From Rivibacter subsaxonicus (GTDB lineage: Bacteria; Pseudomonadota; Gammaproteobacteria; Burkholderiales; Burkholderiaceae_C): a stretch of 64,000 bases of DNA. The DNA is taken from contig NZ_SHKP01000004.1 in the NCBI RefSeq assembly GCF_004217215.1, positions 342,829-406,828 on the forward strand, read 5' to 3'. The position numbers were made by a program, and so were the translations under genes. Under the pieces are notes generated by a model that was given only the letters and a program-made list of their open reading frames with translations, did no database searches and was not told where the DNA came from. Positions 23,118 through 32,800 of this stretch are shown piece by piece. Position 1 is the first letter of the stretch; each line of letters begins with the position of its first letter.

Positions 23118-23939
23118 ATGACGCTCGGCCATCAAGCGCTGTTCGGCGTCGACTTCACCAGCGCACCGCGCCGCGCCAAGCCGATCACTGTGGCGCGTGG
23201 CCGGCTCGACGCTGGCGGCCGCGTGCATCTGCACGACGTCGAGGCCTTGCCCGACTTCGCCGCCTTCGAGCAGATGCTTGCCGCGCCCGGCCCCTGGCTC
23301 GGCGTGTTCGACCTGCCCTTCGGCCTGCCGCGCGAACTGGTGCTCGCGCTCGGCTGGCCGCAAACCTGGCCGGCGCTGATGCGGCACTACGCCGCGCTGC
23401 CGCGCGAGCAGATCCGCGAACGCTTTGCCGCCTTCTGCGCCGCGCGCCCGGCCGGCGCCAAGTTCGCGCACCGTGCCTGCGACGGCCCGGCCGGATCGAG
23501 CCCGTCGATGAAGTGGGTCAACCCGCCGGTGGCCTTCATGCTGCAGGTCGGCGCGCCGCGCCTGCTGAGCGCCGGCGTGCACCTGCCCGGCCTGCACGAC
23601 GGCGACCGCAGCCGCGTGGCGCTCGAGGGCTACCCGGGCCTGCTCGCGCGCGAGCTGATCGGTCGCCGCTCGTACAAGAGCGACAGCCGAGCGCAGCAGA
23701 CACCGGAGCGCTTCATCGCGCGCAAGGATCTGATCGAGGCGCAGGAGCAGGGCCGCACGCGGCTGGCACTGCGTCTGAAGCTCAGTCATGCGCAGCGCGA
23801 CGCGCTGCTGGCCGATGCGAGTGGCGACCGGCTCGACGCGGTGCTGTGCCTTGTGCAGGCGGCGTGGGCGAGTACGCGGGCGGGCTACGGATTGCCGGAA
23901 GCGATCGATCCGATCGAAGGATGGATCGTCACGGCATGA
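23118..23939 (+). CDS. DUF429 family protein (predicted RNase H-like fold)
   Basis: The 273-residue protein begins with FGVDFTSAPRRAKPI, the first acidic strand of the DUF429 fold, and contains LGVFDLPFGLPRELV, EGYPGLLARELIG and, near the C-terminus, DASGDRLDAVLCLVQAAWAS, the conserved acidic motifs of this predicted nuclease-like family. Function is unknown. It starts at the ATG at 23118, 14 bases after the EamA gene; the frame is open upstream inside that gene but without family similarity. A palindromic hairpin lies after its stop. Confidence 0.82.
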   Translation: MTLGHQALFGVDFTSAPRRAKPITVARGRLDAGGRVHLHDVEALPDFAAFEQMLAAPGPWLGVFDLPFGLPRELVLALGWPQTWPALMRHYAALPREQIRERFAAFCAARPAGAKFAHRACDGPAGSSPSMKWVNPPVAFMLQVGAPRLLSAGVHLPGLHDGDRSRVALEGYPGLLARELIGRRSYKSDSRAQQTPERFIARKDLIEAQEQGRTRLALRLKLSHAQRDALLADASGDRLDAVLCLVQAAWASTRAGYGLPEAIDPIEGWIVTA

Positions 23940-23985
23940 AGGCAGCGGAGCCCGTTCCTTCTGCATGCTGTTGCGCGCGCTCGGT

Positions 23986-24001
23986 CCCCGTGATCACGGG
24001 G
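23986..24001 (+). terminator. Perfect palindrome after the DUF429 gene
   Basis: CCCCGTGATCACGGGG is a 16-base perfect palindrome, followed by TCTT. It can form an 8-bp stem with essentially no loop (more likely 6 bp with a 4-base loop) and would be a reasonable terminator for the EamA-DUF429 unit, or a dimeric protein-binding site upstream of the secretion operon. Confidence 0.5.
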
Positions 24002-24110
24002 TCTTGCGGTGGTGCGCGCTTGGCTTTGCATGCCGACCGTCACCGTGATGACACGCTCGTGGCGGCGCTCGGATGACGAGTAGGTAGCAACACGGCTTCC
24101 GACGGCGGAC

Positions 24111-24135
24111 GAGGTTCACCTCCCCCTTCAGGAGG
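24111..24135 (+). promoter_or_regulatory. Ribosome-site hairpin upstream of the type I secretion ABC gene
   Basis: GGAGG at 24131-24135, the only good ribosome-binding sequence before the ATG at 24150 (14 bases away, longer than ideal), is complementary to CCTCC at 24119-24123 with a 7-base loop. The CCTC part can instead pair with GAGG at 24111-24114 around TTCA. The two stems exclude each other, so the site could be open or closed. The stems are short (4-5 bp), so this may be chance. Confidence 0.4.
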
Positions 24136-24149
24136 ACATCGGCCCTGCA

Positions 24150-26438
24150 ATGTTGTCGCTTAACTTGCCGAACACGACGGATGTCCGTCGGGGAGCAAGC
24201 GGCATGTCAATAGGCATGACAGCAGTTGCGGCGGGGGCTGAATCACGCGACGTGCGCACCGCGCTACCTGGCGATATGGCAGTCGCCACGAACAGGGCCG
24301 CGCCGGCGCCTTCGGGGCTCGTCGCATTGTGTCTGCTGGCGCGGTTGCATCATGTGGCTGCCGAGCCCGCAGCCGTCATGCACCAACTCGGCAAGAGCGC
24401 CGGTGCGGCGTGGTCGACCGAGGATCTGTTGCTGGCCGCCAAGCACCTCGGCCTCAAGGCCAAGCTCGTGCGTAGCGACCTTGGTCGGCTGACCCTCACA
24501 CCGTTGCCCGCCATCGCTCTCCTTCGCGACGGTCGCGTCATCGTCCTGGCGCAGTGCGACGGTCAGCGCGTGCTGCTGCAGGACACCACCGCCGATGGCA
24601 ATGGCGCTGGCAGCCGGCCCACCATCGAACCCCTCGCTGTCTTTGCAGGGCAGTGGACCGGCGAGCTGATCCTCATTGCCAGCCGCGCCAGCCTCGCCGG
24701 TGATCTCGCCAAGTTCGACTTCAGCTGGTTCATTCCCAGCATCGTCAAGTACCGCAAGCTGCTGAGCGAGGTGCTGCTGATCAGCCTGTTCCTGCAGCTC
24801 TTTGCCCTGGTCAGCCCGCTGTTATTCCAGGTGGTGATGGACAAGGTTCTGGTGCACCGGGGCCTCACCACGCTGGACGTGCTGGTCATCGGCCTCACGG
24901 TGGTCATCGTCTTCGAGAGCGTGCTGACCGCGCTGCGCACCTACGTCTTCAGTCACACCACCAGCCGCATCGACGTCGAACTCGGCGCGCGCCTGTTCCG
25001 CCACCTCGTCAACCTGCCGCTGGCCTACTTCCAGGCCCGCCGGGTCGGCGACTCGGTCGCCCGCGTGCGCGAGCTCGAGAACATCCGCAGCTTCCTCACC
25101 GGCAACGCGCTCACGCTGGTGCTCGACGTGCTGTTCTCGGTGCTCTTCATCGCGGTGATGTTTCTCTACAGCGTGCCTCTGACGCTCATCGTGCTGGTCA
25201 GCCTGCCGCTGTACGTGATGCTGAGCCTGGCACTGATGCCGGTGCTGCGTGCCCGTCTCAACGAGAAGTTCGCGCGCGGCGCCGAGAACCAGGCGCTGCT
25301 GGTCGAGAGCATCACCGGCATCCAGACCGTCAAGGCCAGCGCGCTGGAGCCGGCCATTGCCAAGCGCTGGGACGCCCAACTCGCGGCCTATGTCTCGGCC
25401 AGCTTCAAGACCCAGAGCCTGGCGACCTACGGCCACGAGGGCATCAACCTCATTGGCAAGCTGGTGGGCGCGGCAACCCTCTGGTACGGCGCTCGGCTGG
25501 TGATGCACGGCGAACTGACGGTCGGCCAGTTCGTCGCCTTCAACATGTTCGCGCAGCGCGTGGCGCAGCCCATCATGCGCATGGCTCAGATCTGGACCGA
25601 CTTCCAGCAGACCGGCATCTCGATGGCGCGGCTCGGCGACATCCTCAACACCCGCACCGAGGTGCCACCGCAGGCCGCGGCCCAACTGCCGCCATTGAAG
25701 GGCCAGATCCAGTTCGATCAGGTGGCATTCAGGTACCGGCCCGAGGCACCGCCGGTGCTGCAGGGCCTGAGCCTGGACGTGCGCCCGGGCGAGGTCATCG
25801 GCATCGTCGGTCGCTCGGGCTCGGGCAAGAGCACTCTCACCAAGCTGGTCCAGCGCCTCTACACCGCCGAGCAAGGGCGGGTGCTGGTCGACGGCGTTGA
25901 CATCAGCCTGATCGATGCCGCCCAGTTGCGCCGCCAGATCGGCGTGGTGTTGCAGGAGAACCTGCTGTTCAACCGCAGCGTGCGCGAGAACATCGCGATC
26001 GTCGACCCGGCGGCGCCTATCGAGCAGGTGATGCATGCCGCCCAGCTGGCTGGCGCGCACGAGTTCGTCAGCGAACTGCCCGAGGGCTACGACACCATCG
26101 TCGGCGAACAGGGCACCGGACTCTCGGGCGGCCAGCGCCAGCGCATCGCCATCGCGCGAGCGCTGTTCACCAACCCGCGCATCCTGATCCTGGACGAGGC
26201 AACCAGCGCACTCGACTACGAGAGCGAGGCCATCCTGCAGCGCAACATGGGTGCCATCTGCAAGGGCCGCACGGTGATCATCATTGCTCACCGGCTCAGC
26301 TCGGTGCGCCAGGCCCATCGCATTATCGTGATGGACAAGGGCCGCATCGTCGAGGCCGGGCCGCACGAGGCCCTGGCCGACAAGCCCAAGGGTCTGTACG
26401 CGCACCTTTGGGCGCTGCAGGCGGGAGCGCCGGCATGA
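24150..26438 (+). CDS. Type I secretion ABC transporter, HlyB-like
   Basis: This 762-residue inner-membrane exporter has an N-terminal C39-peptidase-like domain (about residues 50-165, SGLVALCLLARLHHVAAEPA) that lacks the peptidase cysteine at its normal place, as in HlyB-type transporters of RTX proteins. Then come six membrane helices (LLSEVLLISLFLQLFALVSP onward) and an ATPase with Walker A GRSGSGKST, signature LSGGQRQRIAIARAL, Walker B ILILDEATSALD and H-loop AHRLSS. It should recruit and export the giant RTX protein encoded 3.4 kb downstream. It overlaps the HlyD-like gene by four bases. No TolC-like outer-membrane channel gene is in the window. Confidence 0.92.
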   Translation: MLSLNLPNTTDVRRGASGMSIGMTAVAAGAESRDVRTALPGDMAVATNRAAPAPSGLVALCLLARLHHVAAEPAAVMHQLGKSAGAAWSTEDLLLAAKHLGLKAKLVRSDLGRLTLTPLPAIALLRDGRVIVLAQCDGQRVLLQDTTADGNGAGSRPTIEPLAVFAGQWTGELILIASRASLAGDLAKFDFSWFIPSIVKYRKLLSEVLLISLFLQLFALVSPLLFQVVMDKVLVHRGLTTLDVLVIGLTVVIVFESVLTALRTYVFSHTTSRIDVELGARLFRHLVNLPLAYFQARRVGDSVARVRELENIRSFLTGNALTLVLDVLFSVLFIAVMFLYSVPLTLIVLVSLPLYVMLSLALMPVLRARLNEKFARGAENQALLVESITGIQTVKASALEPAIAKRWDAQLAAYVSASFKTQSLATYGHEGINLIGKLVGAATLWYGARLVMHGELTVGQFVAFNMFAQRVAQPIMRMAQIWTDFQQTGISMARLGDILNTRTEVPPQAAAQLPPLKGQIQFDQVAFRYRPEAPPVLQGLSLDVRPGEVIGIVGRSGSGKSTLTKLVQRLYTAEQGRVLVDGVDISLIDAAQLRRQIGVVLQENLLFNRSVRENIAIVDPAAPIEQVMHAAQLAGAHEFVSELPEGYDTIVGEQGTGLSGGQRQRIAIARALFTNPRILILDEATSALDYESEAILQRNMGAICKGRTVIIIAHRLSSVRQAHRIIVMDKGRIVEAGPHEALADKPKGLYAHLWALQAGAPA

Positions 26439-27877
26439 ATGGGCAGCAAGCCGTGGTGCCGCGCCACCCAGTCATTGAGCTGCTGGCGCGCTATCGCGCG
26501 ATCTTTCAGGCAGCGTGGCAGCAGCGCCGGGAGCTTGCCGGCCCCAAGCGCATGGCCGATGAAACGGCCTTCCTGCCCGCGGCACTGAGCCTGCAGGAGA
26601 CGCCGCCGCATCCGGCGCCGCGCCGGGTGGCGATCGTGCTCTGCTTGCTGTTCGTCATCGCTCTTGCCTGGAGCATCTTCGGGCAGATCGACATCGTGGC
26701 CGTTGCGCCCGGCCGCATCGTCGTGAGCGAACGCACCAAGACCCTGCAGCCGCTCGAGGCCAGCGTGGTCAAGCGCGTGCTGGTCAAGGACGGCGACGTG
26801 GTGCAGGCCGGTCAGGTGCTGGTGGAACTGGATGCCACCAATGCGAGCGCCGACAAGGCCAGCGTGGAGGAGCAACTGGCCTCGGCAGTCTCGGAAGAAT
26901 GGCGAGCCACGGCGCTGTTGAGAGCGCTGAAGCTGGGCAAGATGCCAGCCGCGCCGCCGGCCCTTGTCGAGGGGTGGAGCGAGGGTCATCGGGTCAGTGC
27001 CAACGGTCAACTCCAGGCCGAGTGGCAGGACTTCACCGCCCGGCTCGCCAAGCTGGGTGCAGAGCGCACCCGGCGTGAAGCGGAACTGGCGACCGTGCGC
27101 GAGTTGATCGGCAAGTACGAAGCCACGCTGCCCATCGCCAAGCAACGCGAAGCGGACTTCAAGAACTTGACAGAGCAGGGCTTCGTATCTGGCCACGCCG
27201 GCCAGGACCGCATGCGCGAGCGCATCGAGCAGGAGCGCGACCTGGCCACGCAGAAGGCGCGACTGGTCGAAGCTCGGGCCGCGTTGATGGAAACCGAGCA
27301 GGCGCGCGCCTCGTACCTTGCAGAGACCGCCCGCGCGTTGAGCGAGCGACAGGCGCTGGCCACGCTGAAGCGCCAGCAGTTCACCCAGGAGCGCAGCAAG
27401 ACCGAACAGCGCAGCCGGCTGACCCAGCTCACCGCGCCGGTGGCGGGAACCGTGCAGCAGGTGGCCATCCATACCGAAGGCGGTGTCGTCACGCCGGCGC
27501 AGGTGCTGATGGTGATCGTTCCCAGCAACGCCGAGGTGACGGCCGAGGTGGTGATCAATAACAAGGACATCGGCTTCGTCAACGCCGGACAGGTGGCGAC
27601 GATCAAGCTGGAAACCTTTCCGTTCACACGCTATGGGACGGTGGCGGCCACGGTGAAGAGCGTGACGGCCGATGCGGTGAGCGACGAAAAGCGCGGCGCG
27701 ATCTTCCCGGCCGCGTTGACGCTCGGGCAGGGAAGTATTGATATCGATGGCAAGCGAATCGCACTGAGCCCCGGCATGAACCTCACTGCCGAGGTCAGGA
27801 CCGGCAGGCGGCGCGTGATCGACTACCTGCTCAGCCCCGTGCAGCGCACGGCCAGTGAGAGTCTGGGAGAGCGATGA
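26435..27877 (+). CDS. Type I secretion periplasmic adaptor, HlyD-like
   Basis: This 480-residue membrane-fusion protein has a cytoplasmic N-terminus of about 65 residues, one membrane helix (VAIVLCLLFVIALAWSIFG), a lipoyl/barrel-sandwich part (IVVSERTKTLQPLEASVVKR, VKDGDVVQAGQVLVELDATN), a long coiled-coil hairpin (about residues 145-330) and a second half-lipoyl (RLTQLTAPVAGTVQQVAIHT) plus β-barrel domain. It bridges the ABC transporter to an outer-membrane channel. The ATG at 26435 overlaps the transporter stop (ATGA). Its stop is one base before the glycosyltransferase start. Confidence 0.92.
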   Translation: MNGQQAVVPRHPVIELLARYRAIFQAAWQQRRELAGPKRMADETAFLPAALSLQETPPHPAPRRVAIVLCLLFVIALAWSIFGQIDIVAVAPGRIVVSERTKTLQPLEASVVKRVLVKDGDVVQAGQVLVELDATNASADKASVEEQLASAVSEEWRATALLRALKLGKMPAAPPALVEGWSEGHRVSANGQLQAEWQDFTARLAKLGAERTRREAELATVRELIGKYEATLPIAKQREADFKNLTEQGFVSGHAGQDRMRERIEQERDLATQKARLVEARAALMETEQARASYLAETARALSERQALATLKRQQFTQERSKTEQRSRLTQLTAPVAGTVQQVAIHTEGGVVTPAQVLMVIVPSNAEVTAEVVINNKDIGFVNAGQVATIKLETFPFTRYGTVAATVKSVTADAVSDEKRGAIFPAALTLGQGSIDIDGKRIALSPGMNLTAEVRTGRRRVIDYLLSPVQRTASESLGER

Positions 27878-27878
27878 G

Positions 27879-29147
27879 ATGAGAGTGCTCGTCATCCATC
27901 AGAACTTCCCCGGCCAGTTCGGGCACCTGGTGCAGGCGTGGGCCAAGCGACCGGGATGGGACGTGCGCGCCTTGGGCACGACAGCAGCGCCTGGGTTGCC
28001 CGGCTTTGGCGGATTGCTGCGTTACCAACTCGCTCGCAAAGGCCGGCCTGACCAACACCCGTATCTGCGTCAGATGGAGGCGGCCACGCTGCATGGTCAG
28101 GCGACTGCCAGGGCGATGCTGCAGCTACGCAAGGAAGGGTTCACACCGGACGTGATCCTGGCCCATCCGGGTTGGGGCGAGACCTTGTATGCCAAGGACG
28201 TGTACCCGGATGCGCGGCTGATCCACTTCTGCGAGTGGTACTACCACGCCGACGGTGCCGATCTGGGCTTTGATCCAGAGTTCCCGCTGAGCTTTGACGA
28301 CCGCGCCCGCATCCGCACCTGGAACGCGCTGCACACGCTCAACCTCACGAACTGCGACGCCGCGGTGACACCCACGCACTGGCAGCGCAGCCGGCACCCC
28401 GAGGTGCTGCGGCACAAGATCACGGTGCAGCACGAGGGGATCGCGACACAACTGCTGGGGCCGAACCCCAATGCCGCCATCACAACACCGAGCGGCGTGA
28501 CGCTCAGGGCCGGCGATCCTGTTGTCACCTATGTCGCCCGAAACCTGGAGCCGTACCGGGGCTTTCACCTCTTCATGCGGGCGCTGGAGCAGATCCAGAG
28601 AACGAACCCGCGCTGCCACTCACTCATCGTGGGTGGTGATGGGGTGAGCTATGGCAAACGGCCCAAGGACGCGCCGAATTGGCGTGAGCAGATGCTGCGC
28701 GAGGTGAGGCTCGATCCAGCACGCACCCACTTCCTGGGGCGGGTTCCGTATGCCAAGTACGTGAGCGTGCTTCAGGTCTCGGCCGCGCACGCTTACCTCT
28801 CCTACCCCTTCGTGTTGAGCTGGTCGCTGCTGGAGGCTATGGCCTGTGGCGCACCCGTTGCTGGATCGGACACTGCGCCGGTGCGCGAGGTCATCCAGGA
28901 CGGTGACAACGGCAAGCTGATCGGCTTCTTTGACGCGGCCGCACTTGCGAAGGGTGTGGGCGAGCTCATCGCACAGCGATCTGCCTTTGCGCCGATGCGA
29001 GAGCAGGCTCGAGCCCGCACGCAGGACTACAGCCACGCGGCCGGACTCGCGGGGTATGACGAACTACTCAATGTCGAGCTGACCTATCCGGTCACGCCCA
29101 GCGACGCAATGGATAGAACGAAGGGAATTGCATGCACGACTCAATAG
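27879..29147 (+). CDS. Glycosyltransferase family 4-type protein in the secretion operon
   Basis: The 422-residue protein starts MRVLVIHQNFPGQFGHLVQA, with a GT-B N-terminal domain, and has the C-terminal donor domain: VTYVARNLEPYRGFHLFMRA, HSLIVGGDGVSYG, FLGRVPYAKYVSVLQ and the conserved LSWSLLEAMACGAPVAGSDT with the E(x7)E-like region ahead of VREVIQDGDNG. It resembles GT4 enzymes that use nucleotide sugars. Starting one base after the HlyD-like stop, it is co-expressed with the secretion machine. Two roles are possible: sugar addition to the secreted RTX protein before export, or surface polysaccharide work. I favour the first because of position, without direct evidence. Confidence 0.85.
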   Translation: MRVLVIHQNFPGQFGHLVQAWAKRPGWDVRALGTTAAPGLPGFGGLLRYQLARKGRPDQHPYLRQMEAATLHGQATARAMLQLRKEGFTPDVILAHPGWGETLYAKDVYPDARLIHFCEWYYHADGADLGFDPEFPLSFDDRARIRTWNALHTLNLTNCDAAVTPTHWQRSRHPEVLRHKITVQHEGIATQLLGPNPNAAITTPSGVTLRAGDPVVTYVARNLEPYRGFHLFMRALEQIQRTNPRCHSLIVGGDGVSYGKRPKDAPNWREQMLREVRLDPARTHFLGRVPYAKYVSVLQVSAAHAYLSYPFVLSWSLLEAMACGAPVAGSDTAPVREVIQDGDNGKLIGFFDAAALAKGVGELIAQRSAFAPMREQARARTQDYSHAAGLAGYDELLNVELTYPVTPSDAMDRTKGIACTTQ

Positions 29148-29295
29148 TTCCGCGAATCAGGACTTGCAACCGGGAGCATCAGCGAACTCAGTGGGTGTTG
29201 CTTGATGGCGAGCGAGGGAGTACCGAGTGCGGGGGAAGCGCCACCGCACGTCGTGACGCTACCAAGCCTATGGACCGCTTTCCGAGGAGCTCGTC

Positions 29296-29796
29296 ATGAG
29301 CGGACTGTTCTTGCTGGTGGTGTTGATCGGCTGGGCCGTTGTTGCGTTCCTCCTCGCGCGCTGGGCCACACAGTTGTTCAAGTCGCCCGGCGTGCGGGTA
29401 CTGGTCGGCGTCGTCGCGTTTCCGGTACTGCTGCTGCTACCACTGGTCGACGAAATCATCGGCATGTGGCAGTTCGATGCGCTGTGCAAGAAGTACGCAG
29501 TGCAAGAAATTGACGAACCACATGCCAAGAATCGCAAAGTCCGCTACGTGCGCCGTGGAGTTGATCGTTATGCGGACGGCACGCTGGTCCGCATTCGCAT
29601 TGATCCGATCGTCTATCGCGATGCGGAGACTGACCAGATCCTTGTGAGCTACCACACCCTAGAGGCAAAAGGTGGGTGGCTTATCCGCACGCTCGGCATT
29701 TCGGAGACGGGTTCGCCCTTGCTGTTCAACGCAGGGTGCGCACCGCCAGACCAAGATGGATTCAAGCAGAACTTCAACATCACTGTAGTCAACTGA
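29296..29796 (+). CDS. Membrane protein of unknown function between glycosyltransferase and RTX gene
   Basis: I do not recognise a family. The 166-residue protein has two N-terminal hydrophobic helices (about residues 3-22 and 33-52), and the rest is a soluble, mostly β region with many charged residues (KNRKVRYVRRGVDRYADGTL, RIRIDPIVYRDAETDQILVS). Two cysteines (FDALCKKY and NAGCAPPD) could form a disulfide if the domain is periplasmic. GAGGAG before the ATG at 29296 is a good ribosome site. Base composition here is visibly lower in G+C than in the genes to the left. It starts 148 bases after the glycosyltransferase stop and ends 13 bases before the RTX gene. Confidence 0.72.
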   Translation: MSGLFLLVVLIGWAVVAFLLARWATQLFKSPGVRVLVGVVAFPVLLLLPLVDEIIGMWQFDALCKKYAVQEIDEPHAKNRKVRYVRRGVDRYADGTLVRIRIDPIVYRDAETDQILVSYHTLEAKGGWLIRTLGISETGSPLLFNAGCAPPDQDGFKQNFNITVVN

Positions 29797-29809
29797 GGGA
29801 AGGCACATC

Positions 29810-32800
29810 ATGTCCACGATTCAAGATGCCTACTGGAATGCGCTGCTGGCAGATGCGACTTACGCCCTGCTAGCCAACGTGGAGAACAAGAGCGGTGACG
29901 CGTTGCGTGACCTCCTCAAGGAACGCATGACCGAGCCCTTGGCGAACCACATTGCCACCAACTTCTCGCTCGTCACTCACATTGAGACTGACGACGTCAC
30001 CGGTTCCGGGTTCGACGCCACAGTCTGGCGTCGATCCGACGGGAAGATCTACGTTTCCATGCAAGGGACGACAGGTCTTCAAGATTTCCTGACTGACGCC
30101 CAACTTGCCATTACCGGCAACGGCCGTGATCAGATCGCCGCGATGGCGAACTGGTGGTTCAAGATCACCACGCCGGTTGGTCAAACAGCCCGACAGATCA
30201 GCGTTGAGCAAGTCGAGGTCGGTCGCGATCCGTTTGGTTTGCCCATCATGCAAGCGCAGCTCAAGGAAGTGCCCGGTGTCGCTGGTGCGGGCAAGGTCTC
30301 TGCTGCGGATCTTGCGGGTGGCATCGAAGTCAACGGCCACAGCTTAGGGGGCTACCTCGCATCTGCCTTCACCCGGCTGTTCGGCGCGCAGGCTCATGTG
30401 ACCCACACCTCCACCTTCAACAGCGCTGGCTTTGCGCCAGGCAGCGAGGCGGTGTTCGCCCAGTGGCAAAGCGCCATCGGGCCGGGCTATGGCCTGGGGC
30501 GCTATCCGAACGCCTCGGAGCAGACCAACTACTTCGCCGAGAAGGGCCTCAACGTCACGACCAATACCTTCTGGTTTAGCCAGGTTGGCAAGCGAGTCTC
30601 GATCTTCAATGAAGGTGGCGCCGGCGTCCCCAACCACTTCATCTACAAGCTGACCGACTCACTGGCGTTGACGGTGGCCATGGAGAAGCTCGATCCGAGC
30701 ATCACCATTGAGCGGGCCAGCACGATGTTTGCGGCGGGCTCCAATCAGATGGCGGGATCGCTCGAAGGCGTCCTCGATGGCCTGCGCCGGCTGCTGCTCG
30801 GGCCAGCGTCCGCCAACACGCCTGCCGGCGATGCCGGTGACAACCCGAACTCGCGCGTAAGCTTTCATACCAACCTCGGTGATCTGGGCAAGAGCGCGCT
30901 GGTCACCGCACTGCAAGGCAAAGTGCGCTTCGAGACCAGCGGCGCTGCGCTGGGCAGCAAGGCACGCACAGACTTTGGGGCACTGGCAGCACTCCTCACC
31001 CTGTCACCGGTCTGGGTTGCCGGCAACGGCACCGATGACGCAGCGTTGAACGCGGTCTGGGCCTCTGCGGCCTGGTCGACACAGCAAGGCCAGTGGCTGG
31101 CCGACAAGGGGCTGAGCGCTAGTCAGCGAGAGGCGGGGCAGGCCACCTTCAGCGACGAGTGGATCGCCGATCGCGCCGCGATGCTCGGAGCGCTGATGCG
31201 CTACAACACCACCGACGCCAGTGGCGGCGTTGTCCGCAGCCAGGCGCAGGGCGCCTATCAGATCATCTACTCGGACGCGACCACCAGCACGACGCTGGCG
31301 GTGCAGAACTCCGGCAGCCAGCCGCGCGCGTATGTCAAGCTCGGCGGCGGTGGCAGCGAAAGCTTGCTCGGCGAGGGGCTCGCCGACCACCTCTACGGCG
31401 GCGCCGGCAACGACGTGCTCAACGGCCAAGGCGGCAACGACTACCTCGAGGGCAATGCCGACAACGACACGCTCGATGGCGGCACCGGCAACGACAAGCT
31501 GCTTGGTGGCAGAGGCACCGACACCTATGTCTTCACGGGGAACTGGGGCGCCGACGAGATCGTCGATGCCGATGGCACGGGCACTCTGCAGATCGAGGGC
31601 CTTACTGGCGGCCTGCCGCAGGGAAAGAAGTGGGTCGACAACGTCTTCCGTTCGGCCGATCAACTGGTGCTTTACAAGCTCGTCGACCAGGGATCGGGCA
31701 GGCGGGACGTGGTCATCAGCTTCGAGGGTCGGGCCGACACCATCACGCTGCGCTCCTGGGTCAATGGGCAGTTCGGCATCACGCTCGACGCGGTGACCAC
31801 GGTGCCGGCCACCAGCAACACGGCCAGCGGGAGCTTCATCAAGAAGCTCGACACCAATGGCACAACCTTCGTGCTCGATGCCTTTGGCAACTACGTCAGC
31901 GACGGTGTGCTGACCACGGAACCCGACAGCCTGATCGGCACGGCGGCGGCGGACAGGATGATTGCCGATGTCGGCAACGATGCGCTGATGGGCGGGGCGG
32001 GTGACGATCTGCTCGAAGGGGGCGATGGCTCGGACCTGCTGCTCGGAGGCGCGGGGGCGGACAACCTGCAAGGCGGTGCAGGCAACGATTTCATCTTTGG
32101 ATCGGGGGAGGGGGCGGTGTCGCTCGCAGAACGACGCGCGGGTACGCAGCCTGTAGCGGATGGACCTGAGCTAGGGCGTGGCTTCGGCTGGGTGGTGTAT
32201 GACCAACCGGGTGTCGATGCCAATGGCAACAAGGTTTGGATCACCGCCGGACCGAGCGCCTCGAGCGTGAGTTCGGATGCGGGCAATGTCATCGACGGCG
32301 GCGCGGGGGATGACCGGATCGTGGCCGGTCTCGGCGATGACTTGGTGCAAGGTGGCGCCGACAACGATCTCATTACTGGCATGGCCGGCGACGACATGCT
32401 CGATGGTGGGGCCGGCAATGACTCGATCGAGGGCGATGCCACCGATCTTCAGGGCTACATCTCCTCCACGCCAGGGGTGCAGCATGGCAACGACATCATT
32501 GACGGTGGTGCTGGTGATGACCGACTGACCGGCGATGGCGGCGACGACTTGTTGTACGGCGGCGCGGACAACGACTCGCTGTGGGGCGACGCCAGCAACG
32601 TGCGCGATGCGCCTGCGCAGTTCCATGGGCGGGACTATCTCGACGGCGGGGAGGGCAACGACTACCTCGCTGGTGGTGGCAGTGACGACGAACTCGACGG
32701 CGGCAACGGCAACGACAACTTGTGGGGCGACGATTCCGAACAGGCCTTGCCGCTCACTGCACACGGCGACGACACGCTGGATGGTGATGCGGGCAACGAC

